A program made the position numbers and the translations under genes. The notes below the pieces were generated by a model. It made no database searches. It was not told the DNA's origin and was given only the letters and a program-made list of their open reading frames with translations. 64,000 nt of DNA from Simonsiella muelleri ATCC 29453 (lineage in GTDB: Bacteria; Pseudomonadota; Gammaproteobacteria; Burkholderiales; Neisseriaceae): assembly GCF_002951835.1 (NCBI RefSeq), contig NZ_CP019448.1:620001-684000 (forward strand). Direction: 5' to 3'. Each line of letters begins with the position of its first letter. Within the stretch, counting starts at the first letter, position 1. Shown piece by piece: positions 52,277-63,446 of this stretch.

Positions 52277-52339
52277 TATTTTTCAAGTTTTCTACTTGAC
52301 GTTGCCAAAAAAATCCTTATAATACCTAACCTTTCCCAC

Positions 52340-52415
52340 GCGCCCATCGTCTAGAGGCCTAGGACACTGCCCTTTCACGGCGGCAACCGGGGTTCGAATC
52401 CCCGTGGGCGTGCCA
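52340..52415 (+). tRNA. tRNA-Glu (TTC)
   Basis: 76 nt, typical TCGTCTAGAGGCCTAGGACA D-arm, anticodon loop CTTTCAC giving TTC, CCA encoded; the first acceptor pair is G-T. Confidence 0.95.
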
Positions 52416-52423
52416 GTTTCAAG

Positions 52424-52460
52424 ACCCTTTTGCTGACAAAGCAAAAGGGTTATTATTTTA
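52424..52460 (+). terminator. Terminator after tRNA-Glu
   Basis: ACCCTTTTGC-7 nt-GCAAAAGGGT then TATTATTTTA. It is directly upstream of mutM. Confidence 0.75.
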
Positions 52461-52481
52461 TTGAATAAATTAGAAAAAATC

Positions 52482-53300
52482 ATGCCTGAATTACCCGAAG
52501 TAGAAACCACTTTACGTGGCATCGCGCCCCATATTCTCAATCAGAAAATTACACAAGTGATTGTCCGACAACCTAAATTGCGTTGGAAAATGCCCGATGA
52601 TTTAGTGCAAATTTTGCAAGGGCAAGTGGTGCGTCATTGTCGTCGTCGCGCTAAATATTTGTTGATTGAATTAGATGCGGGGGTGTTAATGATTCATTTG
52701 GGGATGTCGGGGAGCTTGCGAATTTTCCACGGCAGGCAGCCTGAAGCTGGAAAACACGACCATTTTGATGCGATTTTTGCGGACGGTACACTGTTGCGTT
52801 ATCACGACCCAAGACGATTTGGCGCGATTTTGTGGTTGGCTGGTGTAGCAGAACATCATGATTTATTGAAAAATTTGGGTGTTGAGCCGTTATCTGATGA
52901 GTTTACTGCAAGCTATTTATTGAATCAATTGCGTGGTAAAAATCGGGCGATTAAATTGATGATAATGGACAATGCGATTGTGGTGGGTGTCGGCAATATT
53001 TATGCCAATGAGAGTTTATTTCAGGCTGCCTTATTGCCTAACCGTCCAGCTAATTCATTGAGTTTAAATGATTGTGAAAATTTAGTCAGCGCAATCAAAC
53101 ACATTTTGCAACGCGCCATTGAGACGGGTGGCAGCACTTTGCGCGATTTTGTGAATTCTGATGGCAAAAGTGGCTATTTCCAACAAGAATATAAAGTGTA
53201 TGGACGAGCCGGCGAAACGTGCAAAATGTGTGGAAGTTTGATTGAAAAAACAGTTTTGGGACAACGTGGTACATTTTATTGTGCGAATTGTCAGAAATAG
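52482..53300 (+). CDS. mutM: Formamidopyrimidine-DNA glycosylase
   Basis: 272 residues from the ATG at 52482; the family needs [10 protein letters not shown] with the catalytic Pro2 and Glu3, so the in-frame start at 52461 is rejected. Also seen: [12 protein letters not shown] near 75, HDPRRFGAI with Lys/Arg contacts, [13 protein letters not shown] (H2TH) near 168, and a zinc finger [21 protein letters not shown] near 245. Removes 8-oxoguanine from DNA. Confidence 0.96.
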   Translation: MPELPEVETTLRGIAPHILNQKITQVIVRQPKLRWKMPDDLVQILQGQVVRHCRRRAKYLLIELDAGVLMIHLGMSGSLRIFHGRQPEAGKHDHFDAIFADGTLLRYHDPRRFGAILWLAGVAEHHDLLKNLGVEPLSDEFTASYLLNQLRGKNRAIKLMIMDNAIVVGVGNIYANESLFQAALLPNRPANSLSLNDCENLVSAIKHILQRAIETGGSTLRDFVNSDGKSGYFQQEYKVYGRAGETCKMCGSLIEKTVLGQRGTFYCANCQK

Positions 53301-53342
53301 TTTTTCAGGCAGCCTGAAAATAGACTTCTAAAATTTTAGATA

Positions 53343-53651
53343 TTATAATTCCATATCTAAATATTTGATAAACTGTTTAATTTGAGTTTTATTGTAGCGG
53401 TAATACGTTAATTTACCAGCTCGTTTGCTTTCCACTAAACCTGCTTTTTTCAACGATTTCAAATAAGCCGATACGACCGATTGTGCCAAACCTGATTTCT
53501 CTACAATCAAGCTGACACTCACTCCGCCATGAAATCCAGGTGGCTGGCAGGCGTGTGGTGGAAAGTGGTGTTCAGGCTGCTTGAGCCATTGCAACATTTG
53601 GTAGCGGTGTTCATTGGCAAGGATTTTGAATATTTTGGGTATGTCCATCAT
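53343..53651 (-). CDS. ArsR/SmtB-type transcriptional regulator
   Basis: 102 residues: a winged HTH with PKIFKILANEHRYQMLQWLK, VSLIVEKSGLAQSVVSAYLK as recognition helix and VESKRAGKLTYYRYNKTQI as wing. It has a HH and one Cys (EHHFPPHACQPPGFHGG) in a loop that could bind metal, but not the canonical ELCVCDL site. It is alone, convergent with mutM. Target genes unknown. Confidence 0.75.
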   Translation of the reverse strand: MMDIPKIFKILANEHRYQMLQWLKQPEHHFPPHACQPPGFHGGVSVSLIVEKSGLAQSVVSAYLKSLKKAGLVESKRAGKLTYYRYNKTQIKQFIKYLDMEL

Positions 53652-53717
53652 ATTTTTAAATATAATAAATTGATTAATAAATAATATCGTATTTTTTAGA
53701 ATAATGAAGGCTGCCTT

Positions 53718-53776
53718 TAAGAATCCGTGTTCATAATCTTAAAAGCAGTCATCAATCTTACGAACACAGGTTCTAA
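53718..53776. repeat. MITE family B, short copy
   Basis: TAAGAATCCGTGTTCATAAT and CTTACGAACACAGGTTCTA, 59 bp. Lies just downstream of relA. Confidence 0.55.
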
Positions 53777-53786
53777 ATTAACATCA

Positions 53787-55982
53787 TTATAATCGAGTTA
53801 CGCTGTTAACGCCTTTAACTTCAGCTAAACTTGCCAAAACTCTAGGTAATTCATTAACTTGTCTTACTTCCAGCGTAAAGCGCATACTCGCTTCTAAATC
53901 GCGTGTTTGGGTTTGGACGGCGGTTACGTTCAATTTGTGTCGTGCTAAAGTATCCGACACATCTCGTAACAAACCGTTGCGGTCTTGAGCACGAATCTCA
54001 ATATCAATCGCGTAAATGTGATTGGTATCCGCATCTGCCCAGCTTGCCACCATTACTTTTTCAGGCGATTGCGCCGCCAAATGCTCAAAATCCGTGCAAC
54101 CTTGACGATGAATGGACACGCCCTTATCACGCGTTACAAATCCCACGATTAAATCAGGCGGTGCAGGTTTGCAGCATTTGGCTAAATTGGTCAATAAACC
54201 GCCCTCGCCATCAACCAAAACCCCATTTTTGCCACCTGATTGAATTTTGGATTTCTTCACAATCGTGGTTTCGGAAATGGGTTTGGGCGTGGGTTCAGCC
54301 AGCAAGCCACAGGCTTTTTGTATGGCTCGGGGTGTTACTTCTCCTTGACCAATTGCGGTGTACAAATCATCAAGTAGCCTGAAACCCAATTTCTCACAAA
54401 CGTGTTGATGATTAGGCTTTGGATTGATTTTATTGACGATTTTTTCAAATTGATTTTTACCATTTTCGCGAATGGTTTCCGCATTTTGTTGGCGAATATG
54501 GGCGCGAATTTTATTGATGGCTTTGTTGGATTTAACCCAGCCTTCGTGTAACCAGTTTACCGATGGTACGCCTTCTTTGGCTGCGATGATTTCCACGCGT
54601 TGTCCGTTTTCCAAAGGTGTGGACAATGGCACGATTTGCCCGTCCACTTTTGCACCGCGACAACGGTCGCCTAAATCGCTGTGTAAGGCGTAGGCGAAAT
54701 CAATTGGCGTAGAACCCACTGGCAATGAGAATACTTTGCCATGCGGTGTCAGAACATAAATCGTGTCATTGAACAATTCGGTTTTGAATGCGGCGGCTAA
54801 ATCGTCTGTGCCGCTTTGTGCCATGTTTTCGCGCCAATCCAATAATTGTCGCAACCATGCAATTTTTTGTTCGTAAGCGGAATCGCCTTTGCCGCCTTCT
54901 TTGTATCGCCAGTGCGCAGCCACACCAAACTCGTTGAATTCGTGCATTTCATGGGTACGAATTTGAACCTCAATGCCTTTGTCTTCTGGTCCCACGATAA
55001 CGGTGTGTAAGCTCTTGTAGCCATTGCCTTTTGGATTGGCGATATAATCATCAAACTCACCTGGAATGGGTTGCCACAAGCTATGCACAATCCCTAATGT
55101 GGTATAGCATTCGGCTATGGTATTGACCAGCACGCGTACTGCTCTGATGTCGTATAGACCATCAAAATCCAATTTTTTCTTAACCATTTTTTTATAAATG
55201 GAATAAATGTGTTTGGGGCGACCAGCAACATCACACACAATACCTGCTTGATTGACGGCGGTTTTCAGGCTGCCTAAAAATGCGTCAATATATTTCAAAC
55301 GTTCATCGCGTTTTTCATCTAATAATTTGGCAATGCGTTTATATTCTTCGGGATTTTGGTAGCGGAAGCCCAAATCTTCAAGTTGCCATTTCAGTTGCCA
55401 CACACCCAACCGATTTGCCAACGGCGCGAAAATATCCAAAGTTTCTTTTGCCACACTGCGTTTATGTGGACTATCAGGTACTTGCGCAAAATATTGCATG
55501 GTACGTGTACGCAATGCCAATTTAATCAGCACCACACGAATATCCGACACCATCGCCAATAACATTTTACGCATGGTTTCGGCTTGGTTGGCACGTTCTT
55601 CGGGGGTAGTCAGATTATCCACACGGGCAAAATGAGTTAATTTCTGAACTTCATCAATACCTTGTACCAACATTGCGACATTTGGGCAGCATTGTTCTGT
55701 CAGAACGGTTTTCCAATCGGGGATATGCAATTGCGCGTAAGTGAGTATGGTGGCGGCGACCGCATCGGGCAGCAAGTCCATTTCACCGACCATTTTTGCA
55801 GACGCAAAAACGCGTGGTATCAAGGGTTCGCCGCTTTTTCGTCCAGTGGCATTGGCTGGATAATATTTTTCGGCTAATTGTTGCGCGGTTTGGAGTAATT
55901 TTTGATTAGTGGGATTTTGTTGTGCGGTATAGTCTTGATACCATTGTTGATTGAGCGATAAATCGGTTGAAGTCGTGTTCAT
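53787..55982 (-). CDS. relA: GTP pyrophosphokinase RelA
   Basis: 731 residues from the ATG at 55982 with AAGGAAA upstream; the frame is open to 56222 but the extra part carries DUS peptides (FRQPEKA, FRLPKNQ) and no family match. The N-terminal hydrolase domain is degenerate (no HD in AATILTYAQLHIPDW), so it is a synthase only. Synthetase motifs KRSVAKETLDIFAPLANRLG, YSIYKKMVKKKLDFDGLYDI RAVRV and TVIVGPEDKGIEVQIRTHEMHE; TGS domain NDTIYVLTPHGKVFSLPVGS; ACT domain at the end. Makes (p)ppGpp on idle ribosomes in amino acid starvation. Confidence 0.93.
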   Translation of the reverse strand: MNTTSTDLSLNQQWYQDYTAQQNPTNQKLLQTAQQLAEKYYPANATGRKSGEPLIPRVFASAKMVGEMDLLPDAVAATILTYAQLHIPDWKTVLTEQCCPNVAMLVQGIDEVQKLTHFARVDNLTTPEERANQAETMRKMLLAMVSDIRVVLIKLALRTRTMQYFAQVPDSPHKRSVAKETLDIFAPLANRLGVWQLKWQLEDLGFRYQNPEEYKRIAKLLDEKRDERLKYIDAFLGSLKTAVNQAGIVCDVAGRPKHIYSIYKKMVKKKLDFDGLYDIRAVRVLVNTIAECYTTLGIVHSLWQPIPGEFDDYIANPKGNGYKSLHTVIVGPEDKGIEVQIRTHEMHEFNEFGVAAHWRYKEGGKGDSAYEQKIAWLRQLLDWRENMAQSGTDDLAAAFKTELFNDTIYVLTPHGKVFSLPVGSTPIDFAYALHSDLGDRCRGAKVDGQIVPLSTPLENGQRVEIIAAKEGVPSVNWLHEGWVKSNKAINKIRAHIRQQNAETIRENGKNQFEKIVNKINPKPNHQHVCEKLGFRLLDDLYTAIGQGEVTPRAIQKACGLLAEPTPKPISETTIVKKSKIQSGGKNGVLVDGEGGLLTNLAKCCKPAPPDLIVGFVTRDKGVSIHRQGCTDFEHLAAQSPEKVMVASWADADTNHIYAIDIEIRAQDRNGLLRDVSDTLARHKLNVTAVQTQTRDLEASMRFTLEVRQVNELPRVLASLAEVKGVNSVTRL

Positions 55983-56218
55983 GGAAATTTCCTTTTGGCG
56001 GAAAAGTCCTATTCTAACGATATTTTGATTTTTAGGCAGCCTGAAATAAAATTTTCTTAGATTTAAAAACATGGCGTATCGCCGCCATACCCACTCTTTT
56101 GCGCCCTCAATGGGTTGGCAAGGTTTTGATTGTGTGGTGGGCATGGCTTTTTCAGGCTGCCTGAAACCGAAAAACACCCACAAGTAAAAACTCATGAGTG
56201 TTTGATTTAGCAAATGAA

Positions 56219-56611
56219 TCAATCAGCAGAATGCCAAGGTTTGGCTGCGCCAGCGTGGAAAGGTGGTTTTTCGCCACCCCACAAGTCTTCAATATTGTAG
56301 AAATCGCGCACGGCAGGCAGCATCACATGAACAATTAAGTCATTGGCATCTACCAACGCCCATTCGCCACTATCTTGCCCTTCGCTGCTGAGAATGGCGA
56401 AACCAGCCTCTTTTAAATCAACAGCCACGTTATTTGCCAATGCTTTGACTTGTCGGGTGCTGTCGCCACTGGCGATAATCATGCGTGAGAAAAGCGAAGT
56501 TTTGCCTACGGTATCCAATACGATGATGTCTTTCGCTTTGACTTCTTCCAATGCGTTTACGGCGATGTCCACCATTTGTTGTAATTTTTGCAATTCTTGT
56601 TCGTTTAACAT
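56219..56611 (-). CDS. rsfS: Ribosomal silencing factor RsfS
   Basis: 130 residues. Family motifs: VNALEEVKAKDIIVLDT, FSRMIIASGDSTRQVKALAN and SGEWALVDANDLIVHVML, ending DFYNIEDLWG. It binds uL14 and keeps the large subunit from joining in starvation. It is upstream of relA on the same strand (237 nt apart), a sensible pairing in the stringent response, though nadD, the common partner, is absent. Confidence 0.94.
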   Translation of the reverse strand: MLNEQELQKLQQMVDIAVNALEEVKAKDIIVLDTVGKTSLFSRMIIASGDSTRQVKALANNVAVDLKEAGFAILSSEGQDSGEWALVDANDLIVHVMLPAVRDFYNIEDLWGGEKPPFHAGAAKPWHSAD

Positions 56612-56669
56612 ATATCTTCCTAGTAAAATTGATTATTTTGGGACGTGCTTTTTTTAGGCTACCTAAAAT

Positions 56670-56705
56670 GAAAAAAAAACCACATTAGTGAAAAAACTAA
56701 TGTGG
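56670..56705 (-). terminator. Terminator of the tRNA cluster
   Basis: Read leftward: CCACATTAGT, 6 nt, ACTAATGTGG and nine or more T. Confidence 0.85.
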
Positions 56706-56714
56706 TTTTGAATT

Positions 56715-56792
56715 TGGGGTGGAAGATGGGGCTCGAACCCACGACCCTCGGAATCACAATCCGATGCTCTAACCAACTGAGCTACATCCACC
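56715..56792 (-). tRNA. tRNA-His (GTG)
   Basis: 78 nt with the extra G at -1, anticodon loop TTGTGAT, CCA encoded. Third of a three-gene tRNA operon. Confidence 0.95.
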
Positions 56793-56799
56793 ACATAAC

Positions 56800-56876
56800 T
56801 GGCGCACCCGACAGGAATCGAACCTGTAACCCCCGACTTAGAAGGTCGGTGCTCTATCCAGTTGAGCTACGGGCAC
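56800..56876 (-). tRNA. tRNA-Arg (TCT)
   Basis: 77 nt, anticodon loop CTTCTAA giving TCT, CCA encoded; acceptor contains two G-T pairs. Middle of the cluster, 7 nt from tRNA-His. Confidence 0.95.
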
Positions 56877-56903
56877 GGAAACTATCGGATAACTAAATTT
56901 TTT

Positions 56904-56981
56904 TGGTCGGGGCGGTGGGATTCGAACTCACGACCCTCTGCTCCCAAAGCAGATGCGCTAACCGGGCTGCGCTACGCCCCG
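56904..56981 (-). tRNA. tRNA-Pro (TGG)
   Basis: 78 nt, acceptor CGGGGCG, anticodon loop TTTGGGA giving TGG, CCA encoded. First gene of the leftward cluster. Confidence 0.95.
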
Positions 56982-57158
56982 ACTTGAAAGATTAGAATTA
57001 TATTGATGACGGCGGTTTGGGTCAATAGTTGTCATGCAATTTTTTTAATTTTGCTTGTTTTTATTTGATTTATTTTTTTAGAATGTGTGGAATTTTGGGT
57101 TTCAGGCAGCCTGAAAACGGTTTTTGGTTTAAAATGACGTTTTTGTCTTAGGAATTAA

Positions 57159-58454
<1,296 letters not shown>

Positions 58455-58510
58455 TTTTTTCAGGCAGCCTGAAAAAATATTGTCCAATAAGATTAATCAA
58501 GGAATCCATC

Positions 58511-59260
58511 ATGAATCATTCTTCTCAAAATATGATTGCTGCGCTGATTTTGGCGATTGGCTTAACGGGTGCGGCGTGGACTTTGGGTAGCCAATTTGGT
58601 AAATTGCGCGAATCGGGCGTGATTACTGTGAAAGGTTTGGCAGAGGCGGAATACAAAGCCAGTTTAGGTACTTGGCGTGTGGGCATTACCGCGTGGGGCG
58701 ATAATTACGCCAACGCCATGTCCAATAATAAAAAACAATTTGCCATATTAAAATCATTTCTTCAAAAACAAGGTTTTAGCGAGGAAGAAATCAAATCGGA
58801 AGAAATGAGTGTTTCATCACATACCGAATATTACACAGACGAAAAAGGTGAACGACAATCACGCGAAAATGGTTATGATGCGTCTCGTGATTTCAGCATT
58901 TCCACCCAAGATTTAGCCAAATTGCAAAAAGCCCAAAGTGCTATTTTGCAACTTCGTGCCGAAAATGACACGGTTAATTTCAGCTCACCCAAATTTTATT
59001 TGGAAGATTTGGAAACCATCAAACGCACGTTGATTTCCAAAGCCACACAAGATGCGGCTATTCGTGCTGAAGAGTTTGCCAAAACAGGCAAAATGAAAGT
59101 GGGTGCAATGCAGTCTGCATCACAAGGTTCGTTTGATATTCAATCCACTAGCCCGACCAGCGATGACAGTAGCGACAGTTATGGTGGTGGTTACGACACC
59201 AGTACGATTGATAAAAAGGTTCGTTTGGTGGTGACCATTCAATATCGGATTGATGATTGA
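58511..59260 (+). CDS. SIMPL domain protein (DUF541)
   Basis: 249 residues from the ATG at 58511. One N-terminal helix (MIAALILAIGLTGAAWTLGS) anchors or exports it. The body is the SIMPL/DUF541 fold: VITVKGLAEAEYKASLGTW, LQKQGFSEEEIKSEEMSVSS, and the end KKVRLVVTIQYRI. These are periplasmic or outer-membrane-linked proteins with a channel-like BP26 homologue; some affect oxidative stress. Function here unknown. Confidence 0.85.
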   Translation: MNHSSQNMIAALILAIGLTGAAWTLGSQFGKLRESGVITVKGLAEAEYKASLGTWRVGITAWGDNYANAMSNNKKQFAILKSFLQKQGFSEEEIKSEEMSVSSHTEYYTDEKGERQSRENGYDASRDFSISTQDLAKLQKAQSAILQLRAENDTVNFSSPKFYLEDLETIKRTLISKATQDAAIRAEEFAKTGKMKVGAMQSASQGSFDIQSTSPTSDDSSDSYGGGYDTSTIDKKVRLVVTIQYRIDD

Positions 59261-59265
59261 TGAAT

Positions 59266-59323
59266 CTAAGAACCTGTGTTCGTAAGATTACTTAATGTGC
59301 CATCTTACGAACACACAGGTTCT
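59266..59323. repeat. MITE family B, short copy after the SIMPL gene
   Basis: TAAGAACCTGTGTTCGTAAG and CTTACGAACACACAGGTTCTA form a nearly perfect 58-bp hairpin, so it may serve as terminator. Confidence 0.6.
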
Positions 59324-59333
59324 AAAGGCAGCC

Positions 59334-59466
59334 TGAAACCTTTGCAAAACCTTAAATTGCGTTTTTTATATAATTCATAGGTATAGATTATCTTTTAAAC
59401 TAAAGTTGGGTTAAAACTAAGTTCTACATTATCATTTTTTCTATTTTCAGAACCTGCATTCACATT
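59334..59466. repeat. dedA leader built from MITE ends
   Basis: TGAAACCTTTGCAAAACC (one end of family D) begins the leader and CAGAACCTGCATTCACA (one end of family A) closes it, 6 nt before the dedA ATG at 59467. No Shine-Dalgarno of normal type is seen. No gene lies in the stretch. Confidence 0.45.
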
Positions 59467-60093
59467 ATGATAGATTTTATTTTACACATTGACACACATT
59501 TGGCGACGTTATCTGCGAACTATGGCATTTGGATTTACGCGATTTTGTTTTTGATTATTTTCTGTGAAACGGGTTTGGTGGTAACGCCATTTTTACCAGG
59601 TGATTCGTTGTTGTTTGCATCGGGGGCGGTGGTGGCGGCATCGGCTGGTGGTTTGAATATTCACGTGATGGTCATGATTTTGTTGTTGGCTGCGGTGTTG
59701 GGTGATGCGGTTAATTTTGTGGTTGGCAAATATTTTGGTGAAAAATTATTTGCTCAACCCGATTCTCGCATTTTTAAACCCGAATATTTAACCAAAACTC
59801 ATGATTTTTATGCTAAATATGGTGGGAAGACCATTATTTTGGCGCGATTTGTACCGATTGTGCGGACGTTTGCGCCATTTGTGGGTGGCATGGGCAAAAT
59901 GCACTATGGGCAATTTGTGCGCTACAACATTATTGGTGGGATTGCGTGGGTGGCATCGTTGACGTATTTGGGCTATTTCTTTGGCAATTTGGAGGTTGTG
60001 AAAAACAATTTTGGTAAAGTGGTTATTGGGATTATTGTGATTTCATTGATGCCGATGGTGTTTGAAATTTTGAAAATGAGAAAAGCGAAGTAA
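59467..60093 (+). CDS. DedA-family membrane protein
   Basis: 208 residues with five or six hydrophobic segments. DedA signatures: [22 protein letters not shown] near residue 35-56 and [32 protein letters not shown] near 117-148, with the Arg residues essential in the family. These proteins recycle undecaprenyl phosphate or other polar lipids across the inner membrane. The TAA stop is the start of a MITE. Confidence 0.92.
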   Translation: MIDFILHIDTHLATLSANYGIWIYAILFLIIFCETGLVVTPFLPGDSLLFASGAVVAASAGGLNIHVMVMILLLAAVLGDAVNFVVGKYFGEKLFAQPDSRIFKPEYLTKTHDFYAKYGGKTIILARFVPIVRTFAPFVGGMGKMHYGQFVRYNIIGGIAWVASLTYLGYFFGNLEVVKNNFGKVVIGIIVISLMPMVFEILKMRKAK

Positions 60094-60236
60094 GAACCTG
60101 TATTCACAGCCAAGCGCAATGTCTTTTGCCCGATTGGGTACGCCTGCTGCGGAACGCCATGGGCATAAAATTCGCCTGACATTCGCACCAACAGGGACAA
60201 TAATCCCTTTCACGTTGACGATGAATACAGGTTCTG
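60091..60236. repeat. MITE family A, copy 4
   Basis: TAAGAACCTGTATTCACAGC to GATGAATACAGGTTCT, 146 bp. The first TAA is the stop codon of the DedA-family gene. Confidence 0.8.
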
Positions 60237-60303
60237 AATATTTTTCAGGCAGCCTAAAAATATATTTTGCACAATAAATTGCAACCAGTGAGAGCAGATT
60301 CGA

Positions 60304-62466
60304 ATGATTTACCACCATATCGCACTCAACACCATTCTTCCGCCGCTTACCTACGCTCACGATACCGCTTTACCACTTGGTAGTCGTGTGTTGGTCAATT
60401 TGCGTGGTAAGCCACAAATTGGTGTGGTATGGGCAAATCATGTTCAACCCGAAATTGACGTTAACAAAATTCTGCCGATTCTGAAAATCTTTGACCACGA
60501 ACCCACGCTGCCTGAAAATTGGCGTGAACTGATTGATTTTACAGCGCGATATTATCATTATCCCATTGGGCAAACCGTGTTTACCGCGCTGCCGAGTTTG
60601 CTCAAAGAACCGCGTCCGATTGAATCGCCCGAATCTCCCGTTTTCTACACACTCAATGATTTAGGCAAACAGCAAACGCCACCGCCCAAAAATCACGCCA
60701 AAAAATTGCAGTTATGGCAAGCCTTGTTTTCAGGCTGCCTTGATATGGCTACGCTGAAAAAAATTCATCCAAAAGCTATTGATTTAATTAATGAATATAA
60801 AAAGTTAGATTGGTTAAGTATCTGCACTGCTACCACGCCTAGCATTCCCCCATCTCAACACATTCTGAACGCAGAACAAACCGAAGTTTCCAACACCATA
60901 CAATCTCATCTGCATGAATATCAACCATTTTTGTTACACGGTATCACAGGGAGTGGTAAAACCGAAGTGTATTTTGATGTGATGGCAACTGTGTTGGCGC
61001 AAGGCAAACAAGTTTTGTTTTTGCTGCCTGAAATTAATCTTACGCCACAATTATTGGCACGTGTGGCGCAACGTTTTCCCGATGTGCCGACTGCCGTGTT
61101 GCACAGCCAAACCGCTACAGGTGCGCGTGGACGCGATTATCTTCGTGCCATGTTGGGACACGCTAAATTGGTGATTGGTACACGTTTGGCGGTGTTCACG
61201 CCGATACTTGATTTGGGCTTAATTGTGGTGGACGAAGAACACGATAATTCGTTTAATCAAGACAATGAGTTACGCTATCATGCGCGGGATTTGGCGGTAT
61301 GGCGTGCGCGTCAGGTAGCTTGCCCGATTGTGCTGGGCAGTGCAACACCCAGTTTGGAAAGCTGGCACAAGGCGCAAATCGGTGCGTATCAATTGCTTAC
61401 GCTGTCGCATCGCGCCAATGCCATCGCCAAGCTACCTGAAATTGAATTGGTGGATGTTCGCCGTATGCGTTTGGATAATGGTTTTTCGCCACAAGTGTTG
61501 AATTTATTGAAACAAAATCATCAAAATGGCGGTTTATCGCTGGTGTATTTGAATCGGCGTGGCTTTGCGCCTGCGCTGTTTTGTGGTGATTGTGGACACA
61601 CGTTTGGTTGTCCAAATTGTTCGGCAAAATTGGTTTTACATCAACGTGCTAGGCAGTTGCGTTGTCATCATTGTGATTTCAGACAGCCTATTCCTCACGC
61701 TTGCGAAGAATGCGGCAATCAAGACCTAACCGCCGTTGGACAAGGCACACAACGCATTGAGGAGACATTGAAAAATTTTCTACCACTCGCCAAAATTGTG
61801 CGTGTGGATAGAGACAGTATGCACAAAAAAACCGATTGGGCGCATTTGTACGACCAAATTCACGCACAGCAAGTGGACATTTTGATTGGCACGCAAATGT
61901 TAGCCAAAGGGCATGATTTTCCTAATTTAAATTTGGTGGTGGTATTAAATGCTGATGGTTCGTTGTTTAGCAGTGATTTTCGTGCGCCAGAAAGATTGTT
62001 TGCGGAATTGATGCAAGTGTCGGGACGCGCTGGACGCGCAGAGAAAGCAGGGCGTGTGTTGATTCAAACGCAGTTGCCTGAACACGAAATTTTCCACGCA
62101 ATTCGGGCGCAAAATTTTGCCCAATTTGCCACACAGGAATTGGCACAACGAGAAATGTTTGGTTTACCGCCATTTGGTTTTCAGGCAGCCGTGCGCGCGG
62201 ACGCGTTAAAAATGAGTGATGCAGTAGATTTTCTCAATGAAATCCGTGATGTGATTGCACCCATGCTGCCTGAAAATGTGTCGCAAATGGGTGCGGTACC
62301 CATGTTGATGGCGCGTTTGGCGGAGCGTGAACGAGCGCAAATTTTTATTGAAAGCATGAATCGGGTGGCGTTGCATCGGGCGTTGAGTTTGTGGGAGCAG
62401 GTGTTGGCGCAGCATCGGGATAATCGGATTCGCTGGCATATTGACGTGGATTGTCAGGAAATGTAG
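60304..62466 (+). CDS. priA: Primosomal protein N' (replication restart helicase)
   Basis: 720 residues. N-terminal 3'-DNA binding domain (HIALNTILPPLTYAHD), Walker A GITGSGKTEVYF near residue 218, VVDEEHDNSFNQ (DEEH) near 310, GSATPSLES, and the two zinc sites CGDCGHTFGCPNCSAKL and CHHCDFRQPIPHACEECGN near 430-475, then GTQMLAKGHDFPNL and QVSGRAGR. It reloads the replisome at stalled forks. Length is normal. Confidence 0.96.
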   Translation: MIYHHIALNTILPPLTYAHDTALPLGSRVLVNLRGKPQIGVVWANHVQPEIDVNKILPILKIFDHEPTLPENWRELIDFTARYYHYPIGQTVFTALPSLLKEPRPIESPESPVFYTLNDLGKQQTPPPKNHAKKLQLWQALFSGCLDMATLKKIHPKAIDLINEYKKLDWLSICTATTPSIPPSQHILNAEQTEVSNTIQSHLHEYQPFLLHGITGSGKTEVYFDVMATVLAQGKQVLFLLPEINLTPQLLARVAQRFPDVPTAVLHSQTATGARGRDYLRAMLGHAKLVIGTRLAVFTPILDLGLIVVDEEHDNSFNQDNELRYHARDLAVWRARQVACPIVLGSATPSLESWHKAQIGAYQLLTLSHRANAIAKLPEIELVDVRRMRLDNGFSPQVLNLLKQNHQNGGLSLVYLNRRGFAPALFCGDCGHTFGCPNCSAKLVLHQRARQLRCHHCDFRQPIPHACEECGNQDLTAVGQGTQRIEETLKNFLPLAKIVRVDRDSMHKKTDWAHLYDQIHAQQVDILIGTQMLAKGHDFPNLNLVVVLNADGSLFSSDFRAPERLFAELMQVSGRAGRAEKAGRVLIQTQLPEHEIFHAIRAQNFAQFATQELAQREMFGLPPFGFQAAVRADALKMSDAVDFLNEIRDVIAPMLPENVSQMGAVPMLMARLAERERAQIFIESMNRVALHRALSLWEQVLAQHRDNRIRWHIDVDCQEM

Positions 62467-62472
62467 AGCAAT

Positions 62473-62531
62473 TACAGTGCGTTAAATTTGGGTGAAGATG
62501 GCGTATTCTAATTTGAATTCAAAACGCTATA
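62473..62531. repeat. Short Correia-like remnant
   Basis: TACAGTGCGTTAAATTTGGG and ATTTGAATTCAAAACGCTATA are inverted ends 59 bp apart, similar to the half element at 36550. Confidence 0.45.
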
Positions 62532-62532
62532 T

Positions 62533-62570
62533 TTTTCAGGCTGCCTGAATACAAAGGCAGCCTGAAAAAT
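62533..62570. terminator. Inverted DUS pair between priA and uppS
   Basis: TTTTTCAGGCTGCCT, 8 nt, AGGCAGCCTGAAAAA. Serves the convergent ends of priA and uppS. Confidence 0.7.
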
Positions 62571-63305
62571 TTAAGGGCGTTGTTGTTCAATGGGTAATTG
62601 TTCGGATGTGCGTCCAAAACGGCGTTCGCGTTGTGTGAAAGATTCAAATGCACGATAAATTTCGGTTTCGTTAAAATCAGGCCACAATACGTCTGTGAAA
62701 TAAAATTCGGCGTATGCCATTTGCCAGAGCATAAAATTGCTGATTCGTGTTTCGCCACCTGTGCGAATAAACAAATCGGGTTCGGGGGCTTCAGCCAGCA
62801 TGAGTTTAGTGGATAAATCGGATTCGGTGATTTGGGTTTTTCCTTCAGCAATTAAGGCGTTAGCAGCCTGAATAATGTCCCATTTTCCACCATAATCGGC
62901 GGCGACGGTTAGGGTTAATCCTGGATTATTTTTAGTTAATTCTTCTGCTGCAACAATGCCTTTTTGAATGGCTGGACTAAAATGGCTGCGGTCGCCGATG
63001 ACTTTCACGCGCAAACCGTTGGCGTGCATTTTGGCGACTTTTTTCTCCAGTGCGGTCAAAAATAAGCCCATTAAAAATGAGACTTCGTCTTCGGGTCTGC
63101 GCCAATTTTCGGTGGAAAATGCAAACACAGTCAAATATTCTACGCCTGCATTGGAGCAGATGCGGCACATTTCTTCCAGCGTATCCAAGCCGCGTTTATG
63201 TCCCATCACGCGTGGCATCAAGCGTTTTTTTGCCCAGCGTCCGTTTCCATCCATAATTACGGCGACATGGCGCGGAATATTTTGGTTGTTAGCAGAATGA
63301 CTCAT
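62571..63305 (-). CDS. uppS: Isoprenyl transferase (undecaprenyl diphosphate synthase)
   Basis: 244 residues from the ATG at 63305 (AAAGG before it; an in-frame ATG at 63332 is less likely). PRHVAVIMDGNGRWAKKRLMPR with the catalytic Asp, GHKRGLDTLEEMCRICSNAGVEYLTVFAFSTENW near 40-70, DLFIRTGGETRISNFMLWQMAYAEFYF near 190. Makes the C55 carrier lipid for peptidoglycan and LPS. dxr and cdsA, frequent neighbours, are not here. Confidence 0.96.
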   Translation of the reverse strand: MSHSANNQNIPRHVAVIMDGNGRWAKKRLMPRVMGHKRGLDTLEEMCRICSNAGVEYLTVFAFSTENWRRPEDEVSFLMGLFLTALEKKVAKMHANGLRVKVIGDRSHFSPAIQKGIVAAEELTKNNPGLTLTVAADYGGKWDIIQAANALIAEGKTQITESDLSTKLMLAEAPEPDLFIRTGGETRISNFMLWQMAYAEFYFTDVLWPDFNETEIYRAFESFTQRERRFGRTSEQLPIEQQRP

Positions 63306-63446
63306 GTGGTTATTGCCTTTCAAATCGTGCATTATCTGTATAATTATAGCGTTTTGTTGACAAATTCAGCGAATAAAAGCGAAAAATTAGCAAAAAAATT
63401 TTCAGGTAGTTTTATTGAAAAAGGCAGCCTGAAAAGATTAGTGGAT

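Noticed and set aside
53787..56222. Extended RelA start at 56222
   Set aside because: The extra 80 codons hold DUS-coded peptides and overlap the RsfS stop; RelA homologues start near 55982.
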